In this document: positions 27,854-38,271 of the stretch, in pieces | Layout: every line of letters starts with the position of its first letter | Numbering within the stretch: position 1 is the first letter of the stretch | DNA from: Clostridiales bacterium | Lineage (GTDB): Bacteria > Bacillota > Clostridia > Oscillospirales > Acutalibacteraceae | NCBI GenBank assembly: GCA_012839705.1 | Contig: DUMT01000119.1 | Location: forward strand, 1 to 45,081 | DNA length: 45,081 nucleotides | Reading direction: 5' to 3' | Notes under the pieces: model-generated | Told to the model about the DNA's origin: nothing | The model's database searches: none | The model's input: only the letters and a program-made list of their open reading frames with translations | Position numbers and translations under genes: made by a program

Positions 27854-30442
27854 ATGCAGGCTGTTAAAAACGATGTCCAAAACACTATTGATGTTCTTGT
27901 AAATAATGCCTTGGAAGCTTTAGAGGAATATATGAAACTTTCCCAGGAGCAGGTTGATAAAATCACCCATGCCATGGCATTGGCCGGCCTTGACAATCAC
28001 ATGATGCTGGCAAAAATGGCTGTAGAAGAAACCGGCAGGGGAATTTTAGAGGACAAGGTTACAAAGAACATTTTCGCCACCGAGTATGTTTACCACAGCA
28101 TTAAATATGAGAAGACCGTTGGGATTGTCAACGAAAATGAACACGAGGATTACTACGAAGTTATTGAGCCTGTAGGTGTAATCGCAGGCGTTACCCCGGT
28201 TACCAACCCCACTTCAACCACTATGTTCAAATCCATTATCTCCGCCAAGACCCGCAACCCGATTATCTTTGCCTTCCATCCTTCCGCGCAGAAGTGCAGC
28301 GCCGAAGCCGCCAGAATATTGAGGGATGCAGCCGTCAAGGCAGGCGCACCGAAATATTGCATCCAGTGGATTGAAACTCCCTCTATTGAAGCTACCCAGG
28401 CTTTGATGGCACACAAAGGCGTTTCGCTGATTCTGGCAACCGGCGGTACAGGAATGGTCAGGTCTGCATATTCCTGCGGCAAACCGGCTTTAGGCGTTGG
28501 CCCCGGCAATGTCCCCTGCTTTATCGAAAAAACCGCCAAGCTCAAAAGGGCGATTACCGACCTTATCCTTTCAAAATCCTTCGACAACGGCATGATTTGT
28601 GCATCAGAGCAGGCTGCAATAATCGAGGAGCCAATTTACAACGAGGCTGTCGCCTTTATGAAGGAGCATAAATGCTACTTCACCACTCCCGAAGAAACCA
28701 AAAAGATTGAAGCGGCAGTAATGAATGTTGAGAAATGCGCGGTTAACCCGGATGTCGTAGGAAAAAGCCCGAAATATATCGCTGAAAAGGCTGGCATCAC
28801 AATCCCGGAAGATACAAAAATTATCTGCTGCGAAATCGACGGAGTCGGCAGGGAATACCCGCTGTCCTTTGAGAAGCTCTCCCCTGTCCTTGCAGTAATC
28901 AAGGCAAAGGATGTTGAGCATGGAATCCAGCTGGCCGAAAAAATGGTCGAGATAGGCGGGCTTGGGCACTCTTCGGTTATCCATTCAAGCGATGAAAATG
29001 TAATCGAGGAATTCTCAAAGAGGATGAAAACCGGCCGCGTAATAATCAACTCTCCTTCCACCCACGGAGCCATTGGCGATATCTACAACACCAACATGCC
29101 ATCCCTCACCCTTGGCTGTGGTTCCTACGGTTCCAACTCCACCACTTCCAATGTTTCGGCTGTAAACCTTGTTAACAGAAAAAGAGTCGCCAAAAGGAGA
29201 GTCAATATGCAGTGGTTCAAGGTTCCTGAAAAGATTTACTTCGAGCCGGGAAGCCTTCAGTACCTTGAAAAAATGCCCGATATAAGCCGCGCCTTCATCG
29301 TCACCGACCCCCATATGGTTAAACTGGGCTATGTTGACAGGGTACTCTACTACCTCAGAAAACGCACAAGTTATGTCCATTCCGAAATCTTCACCGATGT
29401 TGAGCCCGACCCCTCACTGGATACAGTCCTTAAGGGCGCCGCTATGATGAACAACTTCAAACCCGATGTGATTATTGCTTTGGGCGGCGGCTCCGCAATT
29501 GACGCTGCAAAGGGCATGTGGCTGTACTATGAGCACCCTGAAACCGACTTTAAAGGCCTTGCCGAGAAGTTCATGGATATAAGGAAAAGGGTATATAAGC
29601 TGCCGAAGATGGGCACAAAGGCAAAACTGGTGGCAATCCCCACAACCTCAGGAACAGGCAGCGAAGTTACATCCTTCGCGGTTATCACCGACAAGCAGCG
29701 CAACATCAAATATCCACTTGCTGACTATGAGCTGACTCCCGACGTCGCCATAATCGACCCCGATTTTGTCATGACCGTTCCCCCTTCAATTACTGCCGAT
29801 ACTGGTATGGACGTTTTGACCCACGCCATGGAGGCTTATGTATCAGTCCTTGCATCTGACTACACCGACGCCCTCGCAATCAAGGCCATCAAGATGGTAT
29901 TCAAGTACCTGCCGATTGCCTACAAAAACGGCTCAGACCAGGTTGCCCGGGAGAAAATGCACAACGCTTCCACCATGGCTGGCATGGCATTTACAAACGC
30001 CTTCCTTGGAATCAACCACTCCCTTGCCCACAAGCTCGGAGCGGAGTTTAACCTCCCCCACGGCAGGGCAAACGCCATCCTTCTTCCCCATGTAATCGAA
30101 TACAACGGTGTAAAGACCCCGACTAAATTCATGTCCTTCCCGAAATATGAGCATTACATCGCCGCCGACAAATATGCGGAAATCGCGGAAGAACTGGGGC
30201 TTAAGATCAAAACCGCTGAAGAAGGCGCAAAAGCCCTTGCCAACGCGGTCAGGCAGCTTATGAAGGAGCTTAATATACCCCTCACATTGAAGGATTGCGG
30301 CATTGATGAGAAAAAATTCCTTGAAAAGGTGGACTATCTCGCAAACAAAGCCTTTGAAGACCAGTGCACCACTGCAAACCCGCGCATGCCCTTAATCAGC
30401 GAGCTGGCGGAAATCTATAAAAAGGCTTACTACGGGAAATAA
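27854..30442 (+). CDS. adhE: Bifunctional acetaldehyde-CoA/alcohol dehydrogenase (start set at MQAVKNDVQ; the ORF-track start at 27809 lies in the operator)
   Basis: SFDNGMICASEQAAI (ALDH Cys), GGGSAIDAAKGMW and FLGINHSLAHKLGAEFNLPHGRANAILLPHVI (Fe-ADH); RBS aaagggg. Confidence 0.97.
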   Translation: MQAVKNDVQNTIDVLVNNALEALEEYMKLSQEQVDKITHAMALAGLDNHMMLAKMAVEETGRGILEDKVTKNIFATEYVYHSIKYEKTVGIVNENEHEDYYEVIEPVGVIAGVTPVTNPTSTTMFKSIISAKTRNPIIFAFHPSAQKCSAEAARILRDAAVKAGAPKYCIQWIETPSIEATQALMAHKGVSLILATGGTGMVRSAYSCGKPALGVGPGNVPCFIEKTAKLKRAITDLILSKSFDNGMICASEQAAIIEEPIYNEAVAFMKEHKCYFTTPEETKKIEAAVMNVEKCAVNPDVVGKSPKYIAEKAGITIPEDTKIICCEIDGVGREYPLSFEKLSPVLAVIKAKDVEHGIQLAEKMVEIGGLGHSSVIHSSDENVIEEFSKRMKTGRVIINSPSTHGAIGDIYNTNMPSLTLGCGSYGSNSTTSNVSAVNLVNRKRVAKRRVNMQWFKVPEKIYFEPGSLQYLEKMPDISRAFIVTDPHMVKLGYVDRVLYYLRKRTSYVHSEIFTDVEPDPSLDTVLKGAAMMNNFKPDVIIALGGGSAIDAAKGMWLYYEHPETDFKGLAEKFMDIRKRVYKLPKMGTKAKLVAIPTTSGTGSEVTSFAVITDKQRNIKYPLADYELTPDVAIIDPDFVMTVPPSITADTGMDVLTHAMEAYVSVLASDYTDALAIKAIKMVFKYLPIAYKNGSDQVAREKMHNASTMAGMAFTNAFLGINHSLAHKLGAEFNLPHGRANAILLPHVIEYNGVKTPTKFMSFPKYEHYIAADKYAEIAEELGLKIKTAEEGAKALANAVRQLMKELNIPLTLKDCGIDEKKFLEKVDYLANKAFEDQCTTANPRMPLISELAEIYKKAYYGK

Positions 30443-30460
30443 TAATCAATACAGCAGAAA

Positions 30461-30484
30461 AAGCGCCTCAGACAAGAGGCGCTT
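30461..30484. terminator. Bidirectional terminator between convergent adhE and coat-protein genes
   Basis: AAGCGCCTC-agacaa-GAGGCGCTT with flanking A and T runs. Confidence 0.9.
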
Positions 30485-30497
30485 TTATTTTTACCCA

Positions 30498-30767
30498 TTA
30501 GCCCTGCTGAAGCTCGCTTTTTACCTGCTGAACCTCATTGTCATTTGCCTTCATTGCCGGCTTGTAGTAGCCTTTGGACTGGGCCATTTTGAACAGGTCA
30601 TACTGGGAAGTTTCGCAGTTGTTGCGAATCTGCTGGAAAGTGCTCCTCAATTGCTGGTTTTCGCATTCGGAAATAGCAGTAGCATAGGTGGTAAGGCTGC
30701 TTTTCATCATGGAAAGAGCATCATTTACCATCACTTTATCCTGCAACATCATCTTTTCCTGAACCAT
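30498..30767 (-). CDS. CotF-like spore coat protein
   Basis: MVQEKMMLQDKVMVNDALSMMKSSLTTYATAISECENQQLRSTFQQIRNNCETSQYDLFKMAQSKGYYKPA resembles the coat F domain. Confidence 0.8.
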   Translation of the reverse strand: MVQEKMMLQDKVMVNDALSMMKSSLTTYATAISECENQQLRSTFQQIRNNCETSQYDLFKMAQSKGYYKPAMKANDNEVQQVKSELQQG

Positions 30768-30779
30768 CGTTATTCCTCC

Positions 30780-30965
30780 TTACTGCAAAAAGCTCATTAA
30801 CTGCTGTTTAGTCTGCTGGGCATCCTGGGCGGATTTTTCAAAAAAGCTCTTAACCTGCGGGTCGGTCGCCTGCTGTGCATAAGCCATGAACTTCTGGCTT
30901 ATCATATCATGGGAGCCGATGATATGGCGCAGATACTGCAATTCCATTTGGTTAAGCTGTGACAT
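30780..30965 (-). CDS. Small helical protein, probable coat-associated partner
   Basis: 61 aa QYLRHIIGSHDMISQKFMAYAQQATDPQVKSFFEKSAQDAQQTKQQLMSFLQ, RBS aggagac upstream, same operon as the CotF-like gene. Confidence 0.7.
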   Translation of the reverse strand: MSQLNQMELQYLRHIIGSHDMISQKFMAYAQQATDPQVKSFFEKSAQDAQQTKQQLMSFLQ

Positions 30966-31058
30966 TTAAATGTCTCCTTCCTTTTTTTAATTTGGTTTTC
31001 TATCTTATTATTCTCAAAAATCAGATTAAATCTGACGGAAAATATTTCTGTTTTTCTA

Positions 31059-31087
31059 TTGACTTTTTAAGTTTACTATCTTATAAT
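31059..31087 (+). promoter_or_regulatory. Sigma-A promoter of nrdDG
   Basis: TTGACT (31059-31064), 17-bp spacer, TATAAT (31082-31087). Confidence 0.85.
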
Positions 31088-31088
31088 C

Positions 31089-31134
31089 ACTATACATTTT
31101 GTGTTTTTTCTATTAATTAAACCATATATATTGT
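31089..31134. promoter_or_regulatory. Tandem NrdR-box-like elements
   Basis: ACTATACATTTTGT (31089-31102) and ACCATATATATTGT (31121-31134), about 10/14 and 12/14 to ACACWATATVTWGT, starts 32 bp apart. Confidence 0.65.
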
Positions 31135-31171
31135 GGTTATTAAATTTAAACAGGTGAGGAGTTTTTTTACG

Positions 31172-33268
31172 ATGCGTCAGATTATTAAAAGAGACCGCTC
31201 TGTCGCCCCTTTCAAAAAAGAAAAAATTGTCCTGGCGATTTTCAAGGCTGCAAACGCTGTTGGAGGAAATGATTTCTCAACAGCCGAAAGGCTTGCCGAT
31301 GAGGTTGTCCGGATTGCCGACAGCCAGTTCCCCGACGGAGTGGCGGAAGTTGAGAGCATACAGGATATTGTAGAAAAAGTCCTTATCGAATCGGGCCACG
31401 CGAAAACAGCAAAGGCTTATATTCTTTACCGTGAAAAACGGCGCGCCGCCAGGGAGTCAAACGCACTGATTGGCGCCACTATAAATATGTTTACCGAATA
31501 TTTAAACGACCTGGACTGGCGGATTAACGAGAACGCCAATACCCAGAAATCCATAAACGGGCTTAACAATTATATCCGTGAAGCTTTTACCAAAAACTAT
31601 TGGCTCCATGAGATTTACCCGGAGGATATCAGAAGCGCCCATATGTCCGGTGACATACATATCCACGACCTCGGGTTTTTCGGCCCATACTGCGCCGGAT
31701 GGGATTTAAGGCAGATTTTAATAAACGGTTTCGGCGGCGTTCCCGGCAAAGTGGAATCCAAACCGCCGAAGCATCTAAGGTCATTCCTGGGGCAGATAGT
31801 AAACTCAACCTTCACAACCCAGGGGGAATGCGCCGGTGCGCAGGCTTGGTCATCCTTTGACACATATTGCGCCCCCTTTATCCGTTACGATAAGATGGAT
31901 TACAATTCAGTCCGCCAGGCGCTGCAGGAATTTGTTTTCAACCTCAATGTCCCCACCCGTGTGGGATTTCAGTGCCCCTTCTCCAACCTGACCTTTGACA
32001 TTGTGCCGCCCAGAACCTTAAAGGATCAAAACGTCATTATCGGCGGCAAAATCATGCCCGAAACATACGGCGATTTTCAGGAAGAAATGAATATGCTCAA
32101 CATGGCTTTTTGCGACGTCATGATGGAAGGCGATGCGAAAGGCAGGGTGTTCACCTTCCCAATTCCAACAATAAATATAACCAGGGATTTTGACTGGGAC
32201 AGCCCCGTTGTTGAAAAGTTTATGGAAATCACCTGCAAATACGGAATCCCCTATTTCTCCAATTACATTAATTCCGATTTGTCCCCGGAGGATGCCCTTT
32301 CCATGTGCTGCCGCCTGCGGCTGAATACTGCCGAACTCAGGAAACGCGGCGGCGGGCTTTTCGGCTCAAACCCCCTTACCGGCTCCATCGGGGTTGTGAC
32401 AATTAACCTTCCAAGGCTCGCTTACCTTTCTAAATCTGAATCTGAATTTAAAATCCGGCTATGGCAGCAGATGAATATTGCCAAAAACAGCCTTGAGATT
32501 AAACGCAAGGTTATAGAGGAGCAAACCGCCAAAGGGCTTTACCCCTATTCCGCAAACTATTTAAAAGACGTCAAGGCAAGGACCGGCAGCTACTGGTACA
32601 ACCATTTCAACACCATCGGCCTTGTGGGCATGAACGAGGCATGCCAAAACCTTTTTGGAGCCGACTGCGACATTACCACCAAAGAGGGGCAGGAATTTGC
32701 AATAAGGACTCTGAATTATATGCGGGACGTCATCATGGAAATTCAGGAGGAAACCGGGCATTATTACAATCTCGAGGCAACCCCTGCCGAAGGGACAAGC
32801 TACCGGCTCGCTAAAAAGGACAAGGAAATCTACCCGGATATTATCACTGCCGGGGACAAGGTTCCCTATTACACCAATTCAACCCAGCTTCCCGTGGGCT
32901 ATACCGAAGATATTTTCGAAACCCTCGACCTTCAGGACGAGCTGCAGTCCCTTTACACCGGCGGGACAGTGCTGCACCTCTATCTGGGCGAGGAAATCCG
33001 GGACCGGAATGTTGCAAAGACCCTGCTTAGAAAAGTGTTTACCAATTACAAGCTCCCCTATTTGTCCATTACTCCCACTTTCTCAATCTGCAACAACCAC
33101 GGCTACATTTCCGGCGAGCATTTTGAATGCCCTGAGTGCGGCGAAAAAACCGAGGTATGGAGTAGGGTTGTTGGATACCTCAGGCCGGTACAAAATTACA
33201 ACAAGGGCAAAAAAGAGGAATACTCCGAGCGCAGGAAATATGTTATTAAAGAAAAACAGGTGATATAA
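31172..33268 (+). CDS. nrdD: Anaerobic ribonucleoside-triphosphate reductase (start set at MRQIIKRDRS)
   Basis: N-terminal ATP-cone, CPECGEKTEVWSRVVGYLRPV glycyl-radical and zinc region. Confidence 0.97.
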   Translation: MRQIIKRDRSVAPFKKEKIVLAIFKAANAVGGNDFSTAERLADEVVRIADSQFPDGVAEVESIQDIVEKVLIESGHAKTAKAYILYREKRRAARESNALIGATINMFTEYLNDLDWRINENANTQKSINGLNNYIREAFTKNYWLHEIYPEDIRSAHMSGDIHIHDLGFFGPYCAGWDLRQILINGFGGVPGKVESKPPKHLRSFLGQIVNSTFTTQGECAGAQAWSSFDTYCAPFIRYDKMDYNSVRQALQEFVFNLNVPTRVGFQCPFSNLTFDIVPPRTLKDQNVIIGGKIMPETYGDFQEEMNMLNMAFCDVMMEGDAKGRVFTFPIPTINITRDFDWDSPVVEKFMEITCKYGIPYFSNYINSDLSPEDALSMCCRLRLNTAELRKRGGGLFGSNPLTGSIGVVTINLPRLAYLSKSESEFKIRLWQQMNIAKNSLEIKRKVIEEQTAKGLYPYSANYLKDVKARTGSYWYNHFNTIGLVGMNEACQNLFGADCDITTKEGQEFAIRTLNYMRDVIMEIQEETGHYYNLEATPAEGTSYRLAKKDKEIYPDIITAGDKVPYYTNSTQLPVGYTEDIFETLDLQDELQSLYTGGTVLHLYLGEEIRDRNVAKTLLRKVFTNYKLPYLSITPTFSICNNHGYISGEHFECPECGEKTEVWSRVVGYLRPVQNYNKGKKEEYSERRKYVIKEKQVI

Positions 33269-33283
33269 AAGGAGTCGAATCCC

Positions 33284-33970
33284 TTGATTATTTCCGGTAT
33301 AGTTAAAAGCTCCTTTGTGGATTATCCCGGGCTTATTTCCGCCGTACTCTTTGCCCCCGGCTGCAATTATAACTGCTTTTATTGCCACAACCGCCAGCTG
33401 CTCTCCGGTCCACAGGAGGAAATCAGCCTTGATTATATTTATAAATTCTTAGATTCCCGCAGAGGGCTGATTGATGCGGTTGTAATCACCGGCGGTGAGC
33501 CGACACTGCAAAAGGATTTAATCCCTTTTTTGCATAAAATTAAATCCCTGGGTTTTAAGCTAAAGCTTGACACAAACGGCTCGAAACCCAATGTAGTGGA
33601 GAATATTTTAAAGGAAAATATCGTGGATTACTTCGCGGTGGATTATAAGGCGCCAAAATCCCGGTACCCGTCGGTTGCCGGATGCAGCATAACGGCTGAA
33701 CCGGTGCTTAAAACCATAAACCTCCTGCTTGAATCAGATACGGATTTTGAAGCCAGGACCACCCTTTTCCCCGGCCTTTCAGGGGAAGATATTTTCCAAA
33801 TGGCAAAGGAGATGCCGGTTCTCCCAAGATATGTGCTAAACCGATATAGAAAACCTGAAAACTACCTGCCCGGGGATTTAGAAAAAATTAATTCTATCCC
33901 ATTATCGCAGTCTGAAATATCCGCCATAGTTAAAAAGATTAGAGAATACCAGCCGAATATATGTTTTTAA
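33284..33970 (+). CDS. nrdG: Anaerobic ribonucleoside-triphosphate reductase activating protein (radical SAM; TTG start)
   Basis: FAPGCNYNCFYCHNRQL radical-SAM cluster, directly downstream of nrdD; RBS aaaggag. Confidence 0.93.
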   Translation: MIISGIVKSSFVDYPGLISAVLFAPGCNYNCFYCHNRQLLSGPQEEISLDYIYKFLDSRRGLIDAVVITGGEPTLQKDLIPFLHKIKSLGFKLKLDTNGSKPNVVENILKENIVDYFAVDYKAPKSRYPSVAGCSITAEPVLKTINLLLESDTDFEARTTLFPGLSGEDIFQMAKEMPVLPRYVLNRYRKPENYLPGDLEKINSIPLSQSEISAIVKKIREYQPNICF

Positions 33971-33999
33971 AAGGGGAAATTGAACCCCTGACAAAAATA

Positions 34000-34027
34000 C
34001 CAGGGGATTAATTTCCCCTGGCTTTTT
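34000..34027. terminator. Bidirectional hairpin terminator overlapping the 3' end of the minus-strand ORF
   Basis: CCAGGGGATTAATTTCCCCTGG followed by CTTTTTT on plus; TATTTTT on minus. Confidence 0.8.
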
Positions 34028-34757
34028 TATAGATATAAGCGTTGCCTGATTTTCCAATTCGTATAATTGCGCCTGTCGTATACAATATGTTGCAAATTGT
34101 GCTGGCGTAAGGCTTTGCTGTTTTGATATGTTTTGCAAGGTCAATGCTTGTAAACTCGCCTGGAAGCCCTGGCGGCAGCAGCGAGGAGTAATCCTCGGGT
34201 TTGAAAAGCTCAATTTCATCAATAAAACTTAATGGAATCCGCTCCATCCGGTGCGAGCCTTTCTTCCCGCCCTTTGCCCAGCCATCCTTCAGCCTGTATT
34301 CATCAATGTCGAGGAAAACCAGCTTGATTTTCAGGTTTTTATCAGACAGGTAGCCCTTAATCTTATACAGCTCTTTAAAAGCACCCCAAGCCGTTCCGGT
34401 TTTTGGTGATTTACGGGGTTTTGTAGCCTCCCCCGTTATAGGGTCCACCCAGATAATCCTCTTTATCCTGGCTATCGGGTACACAATTGTAACAGGAAAT
34501 TCCGGCAACAGTTTTTCAAGTTTTGGCCTTAAGGTGTTAAAATCCCTGGTCTGGATTTCAGTTATCCTTTCCCCATCAAAAATATCTGCAATAATCCGCC
34601 CTACTCCCACCGGCTTTTCATGGTGGCTTTCGTCCGGGTCAATGTAGTATTTCAATATCAAATGAAGGCTCCGCTCGCCCAGTGTGCCTATTCCCTGTTT
34701 ATCATGAAGGCGTTTTAATGCCTTTGCTTTTGCGGTTTCAAAATCACTCAAACACAT
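34008..34757 (-). CDS. Uncharacterised protein: PD-(D/E)XK nuclease-like N-terminus plus winged-helix-like C-terminus
   Basis: GERSLHLILKYY...VGRIIADIFDGERITEIQTRDFNTLRPKLEKLL; C-terminal FTSIDLAKHIKTAKPYASTICNILYTTGAIIRIGKSGNAYIYKK. Confidence 0.8.
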   Translation of the reverse strand: MCLSDFETAKAKALKRLHDKQGIGTLGERSLHLILKYYIDPDESHHEKPVGVGRIIADIFDGERITEIQTRDFNTLRPKLEKLLPEFPVTIVYPIARIKRIIWVDPITGEATKPRKSPKTGTAWGAFKELYKIKGYLSDKNLKIKLVFLDIDEYRLKDGWAKGGKKGSHRMERIPLSFIDEIELFKPEDYSSLLPPGLPGEFTSIDLAKHIKTAKPYASTICNILYTTGAIIRIGKSGNAYIYKKARGN

Positions 34758-34769
34758 CCCACAATTAAC

Positions 34770-35528
34770 CTATCCTGCAAATTTCACACTGGCTTCAAAA
34801 CAGCGCCCTCTTTTGTGTCCGCCTGCCAGCCAGAACTGTTTTGTTTCCATATCGGCAAGAGTTTTAAGGCTAATCTCCTCACCTTCAAGGGCTTCGCTCT
34901 GAAAATTAATTGAAAACTCCGAAATTTCAAGTCTCCTTAAATCTTTTGGCAGGCAATCAGCCACAATATCCGCATAAACAGTATTGTTCAAATGCCCGTT
35001 ATAGTCTATATCCGACCAGCCAACCTTGCGGATACCCGCGTCAATTAAATTCGCGGGAACCTGTATTTTTTCAGGGTCGGGGCAGCCGTTAACCCGAGCT
35101 GGCTGAGTGGCTATGCCAAATTTTAAAAACTCCGAGGGCCTTAAAACCCTGTGGGTTTCTGGGTCCACCAGCGCAAAGGCGGAAACACTTTCAATCAGAG
35201 GATTGCCGCCGGCGTCTGAATATTGATAACACCTGAAAAACTGGGCGCCCTTTGAATCCCGGTGCCAGGTTGTAAGGGATAGCTGCTCATTCAATTTTGG
35301 CATCCGGTGGATTTTAGCCCTTGCCCTTGTGATTACAAAGGCCATCCCGTTCCTCACCAGTTCCTCAAACCCCAGCCCGCCAATATCGAAGTGGAGTTCC
35401 CCCACTTCCTGCTGGTATTTCAGTATGCTGGACAGTTTCATCCTTCTATCCTGCCCCACATCAAAAGAAGATATTTTAATGTTCCAGGTATAATCCAGCG
35501 GCACATTATAAGTATGCATAATCAACAC
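34770..35528 (-). CDS. Acyl-ACP thioesterase family protein
   Basis: MHTYNVPLDYTWNIKISSFDVGQDRRMKLSSILKYQQEVGELH...WSDIDYNGHLNNTVYADIV. Confidence 0.88.
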   Translation of the reverse strand: MLIMHTYNVPLDYTWNIKISSFDVGQDRRMKLSSILKYQQEVGELHFDIGGLGFEELVRNGMAFVITRARAKIHRMPKLNEQLSLTTWHRDSKGAQFFRCYQYSDAGGNPLIESVSAFALVDPETHRVLRPSEFLKFGIATQPARVNGCPDPEKIQVPANLIDAGIRKVGWSDIDYNGHLNNTVYADIVADCLPKDLRRLEISEFSINFQSEALEGEEISLKTLADMETKQFWLAGGHKRGRCFEASVKFAG

Positions 35529-35549
35529 CCTGTATAAGAATGAATTACA

Positions 35550-36026
35550 TTACGAATTGTTAATTTCTTTGCAAACATCAACCCATTTTACTATACCAGC
35601 ATATTCTTCTAATTCTGAAAGTTTTAATTCGATTGCCGAATTGCTGCTGCCACAGGCTGGAAAAACCGTTTCATATTTTTTCAGGGATACATCCGCAAAA
35701 ACAGGCACTCCCTCCGGCACTGCAAAGGGGCAAACTCCGCCCACCGCATGGCCGGTTAGCCGCAGCACATCCTCCGGCGGGAGCATGGACGCCCTAAACC
35801 CAAATTCAGCCTTAAACTTCGGGTTGTCTATCTTAACATCCCCAGCCGCCACAATCAGAATGCAACCATCACCTTTTTTAAAGCAGAGGGTTTTGGCAAT
35901 CCGCCCGGGCTCCACGCCAAGCACCCTTGCAGCAAGCTCCACCGTGGCGCTTGAGCTGTCAAATTCCAAAACGGCCTTGCCCCTGCCCCAGTTATTAAGG
36001 TAATTTTTCACCGCTTCTACTGACAT
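35550..36026 (-). CDS. YbaK/ProX-type aminoacyl-tRNA deacylase
   Basis: RIAKTLCFKKGDGCILIVAAGDVKIDNPKFKAEFG...GHAVGGVCPFAVPEGVPVFADVSL. Confidence 0.9.
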   Translation of the reverse strand: MSVEAVKNYLNNWGRGKAVLEFDSSSATVELAARVLGVEPGRIAKTLCFKKGDGCILIVAAGDVKIDNPKFKAEFGFRASMLPPEDVLRLTGHAVGGVCPFAVPEGVPVFADVSLKKYETVFPACGSSNSAIELKLSELEEYAGIVKWVDVCKEINNS

Positions 36027-36066
36027 TGACTATTATCCTTTCTGTTAATTCGCCTTTTTTAAATAT

Positions 36067-36090
36067 AAAGGACGGGTATCCCCGTCCTTT
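36067..36090. terminator. Terminator downstream of serS
   Basis: AAAGGACGGG-tat-CCCCGTCCTTT with A/T-rich flanks. Confidence 0.75.
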
Positions 36091-36095
36091 TAAAT

Positions 36096-37376
<1,281 letters not shown>

Positions 37377-37396
37377 TTACTCCTTTAAAAAATTAA

Positions 37397-38248
37397 CTAC
37401 TTTTCTGGTACAATTTCATTCGCCAGCATCCTTAGGTCATCCTGGGAGAAAAACTCAATCTGCAGTGTGCCGCCTTTGCCGGTTTCCACCACTTTTACCC
37501 TCCGCCCAAGATGTTCAGTCAATGCCAGCTCCACTTCATCGTAAAAGCTATTTCTTATATTAGCCTTTTTATCCTTAACTTTTTTGGGATTGTTGGCCTG
37601 TTTTGCCCTTTTCTCGATTTCCCTGACCGACAGCCCCTTTTTTATTATCTCCCTGGCGGTATCAACCTGCTGCTCGGTGGGTAATGACAACAGCGCCCTT
37701 GCATGCCCTGCCGAAATCTCGCCGGCAGCAACCATTTCCGCCACTTCCTGCGGAAGGTTTAAGAGCCTTAGGGCATTTGCTACGGCGGGCCGGGATTTGT
37801 TGACCACCTTCGCTGTTTCCTCCTGGGTCAGCCCGTAGTTTTCCATCAGGGTTTTGTATCCCAGGGCTTCTTCCATTGGGTTTAAATCCTCCCTTTGGAG
37901 GTTTTCAATCAACGCCAGCTCCGATGCCTGCTGGTCGGTCATCTCCCTGATTACCACCGGAACCTCGGCCAGCCCCGCCATTTGGGCTGCCCGCCACCTT
38001 CTCTCCCCTGCCACCAGCTGATATGTGCCGTCCGGCATCGGCCTTACAAGCAGGGGCTGAAGTATCCCGTGCTGTGAAATTGAATCAGCCAGTTCTGCCA
38101 GTGCATCCTGGTCAAAATTCTTCCGGGGCTGGTCCCGGTTTGGCTGGATTTCGGATATTCTAAGGGTTATTTTCGCGTCGTCTTCCAACGAATTTTCTGC
38201 TAACAGTGCGCCAAGCCCTTTGCCAAGCCCTCGCTTTTTTGATGACAT
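37397..38248 (-). CDS. parB: Chromosome partitioning protein ParB (Spo0J)
   Basis: RGLGKGLGALL, ISEIQPNRDQPRKNF, QLVAGERRWRAAQMAGL, NKSRPAVANALRLLNLP. Confidence 0.96.
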   Translation of the reverse strand: MSSKKRGLGKGLGALLAENSLEDDAKITLRISEIQPNRDQPRKNFDQDALAELADSISQHGILQPLLVRPMPDGTYQLVAGERRWRAAQMAGLAEVPVVIREMTDQQASELALIENLQREDLNPMEEALGYKTLMENYGLTQEETAKVVNKSRPAVANALRLLNLPQEVAEMVAAGEISAGHARALLSLPTEQQVDTAREIIKKGLSVREIEKRAKQANNPKKVKDKKANIRNSFYDEVELALTEHLGRRVKVVETGKGGTLQIEFFSQDDLRMLANEIVPEK

Positions 38249-38271
38249 TCCGGCGCCTCCTTTATATTTTA

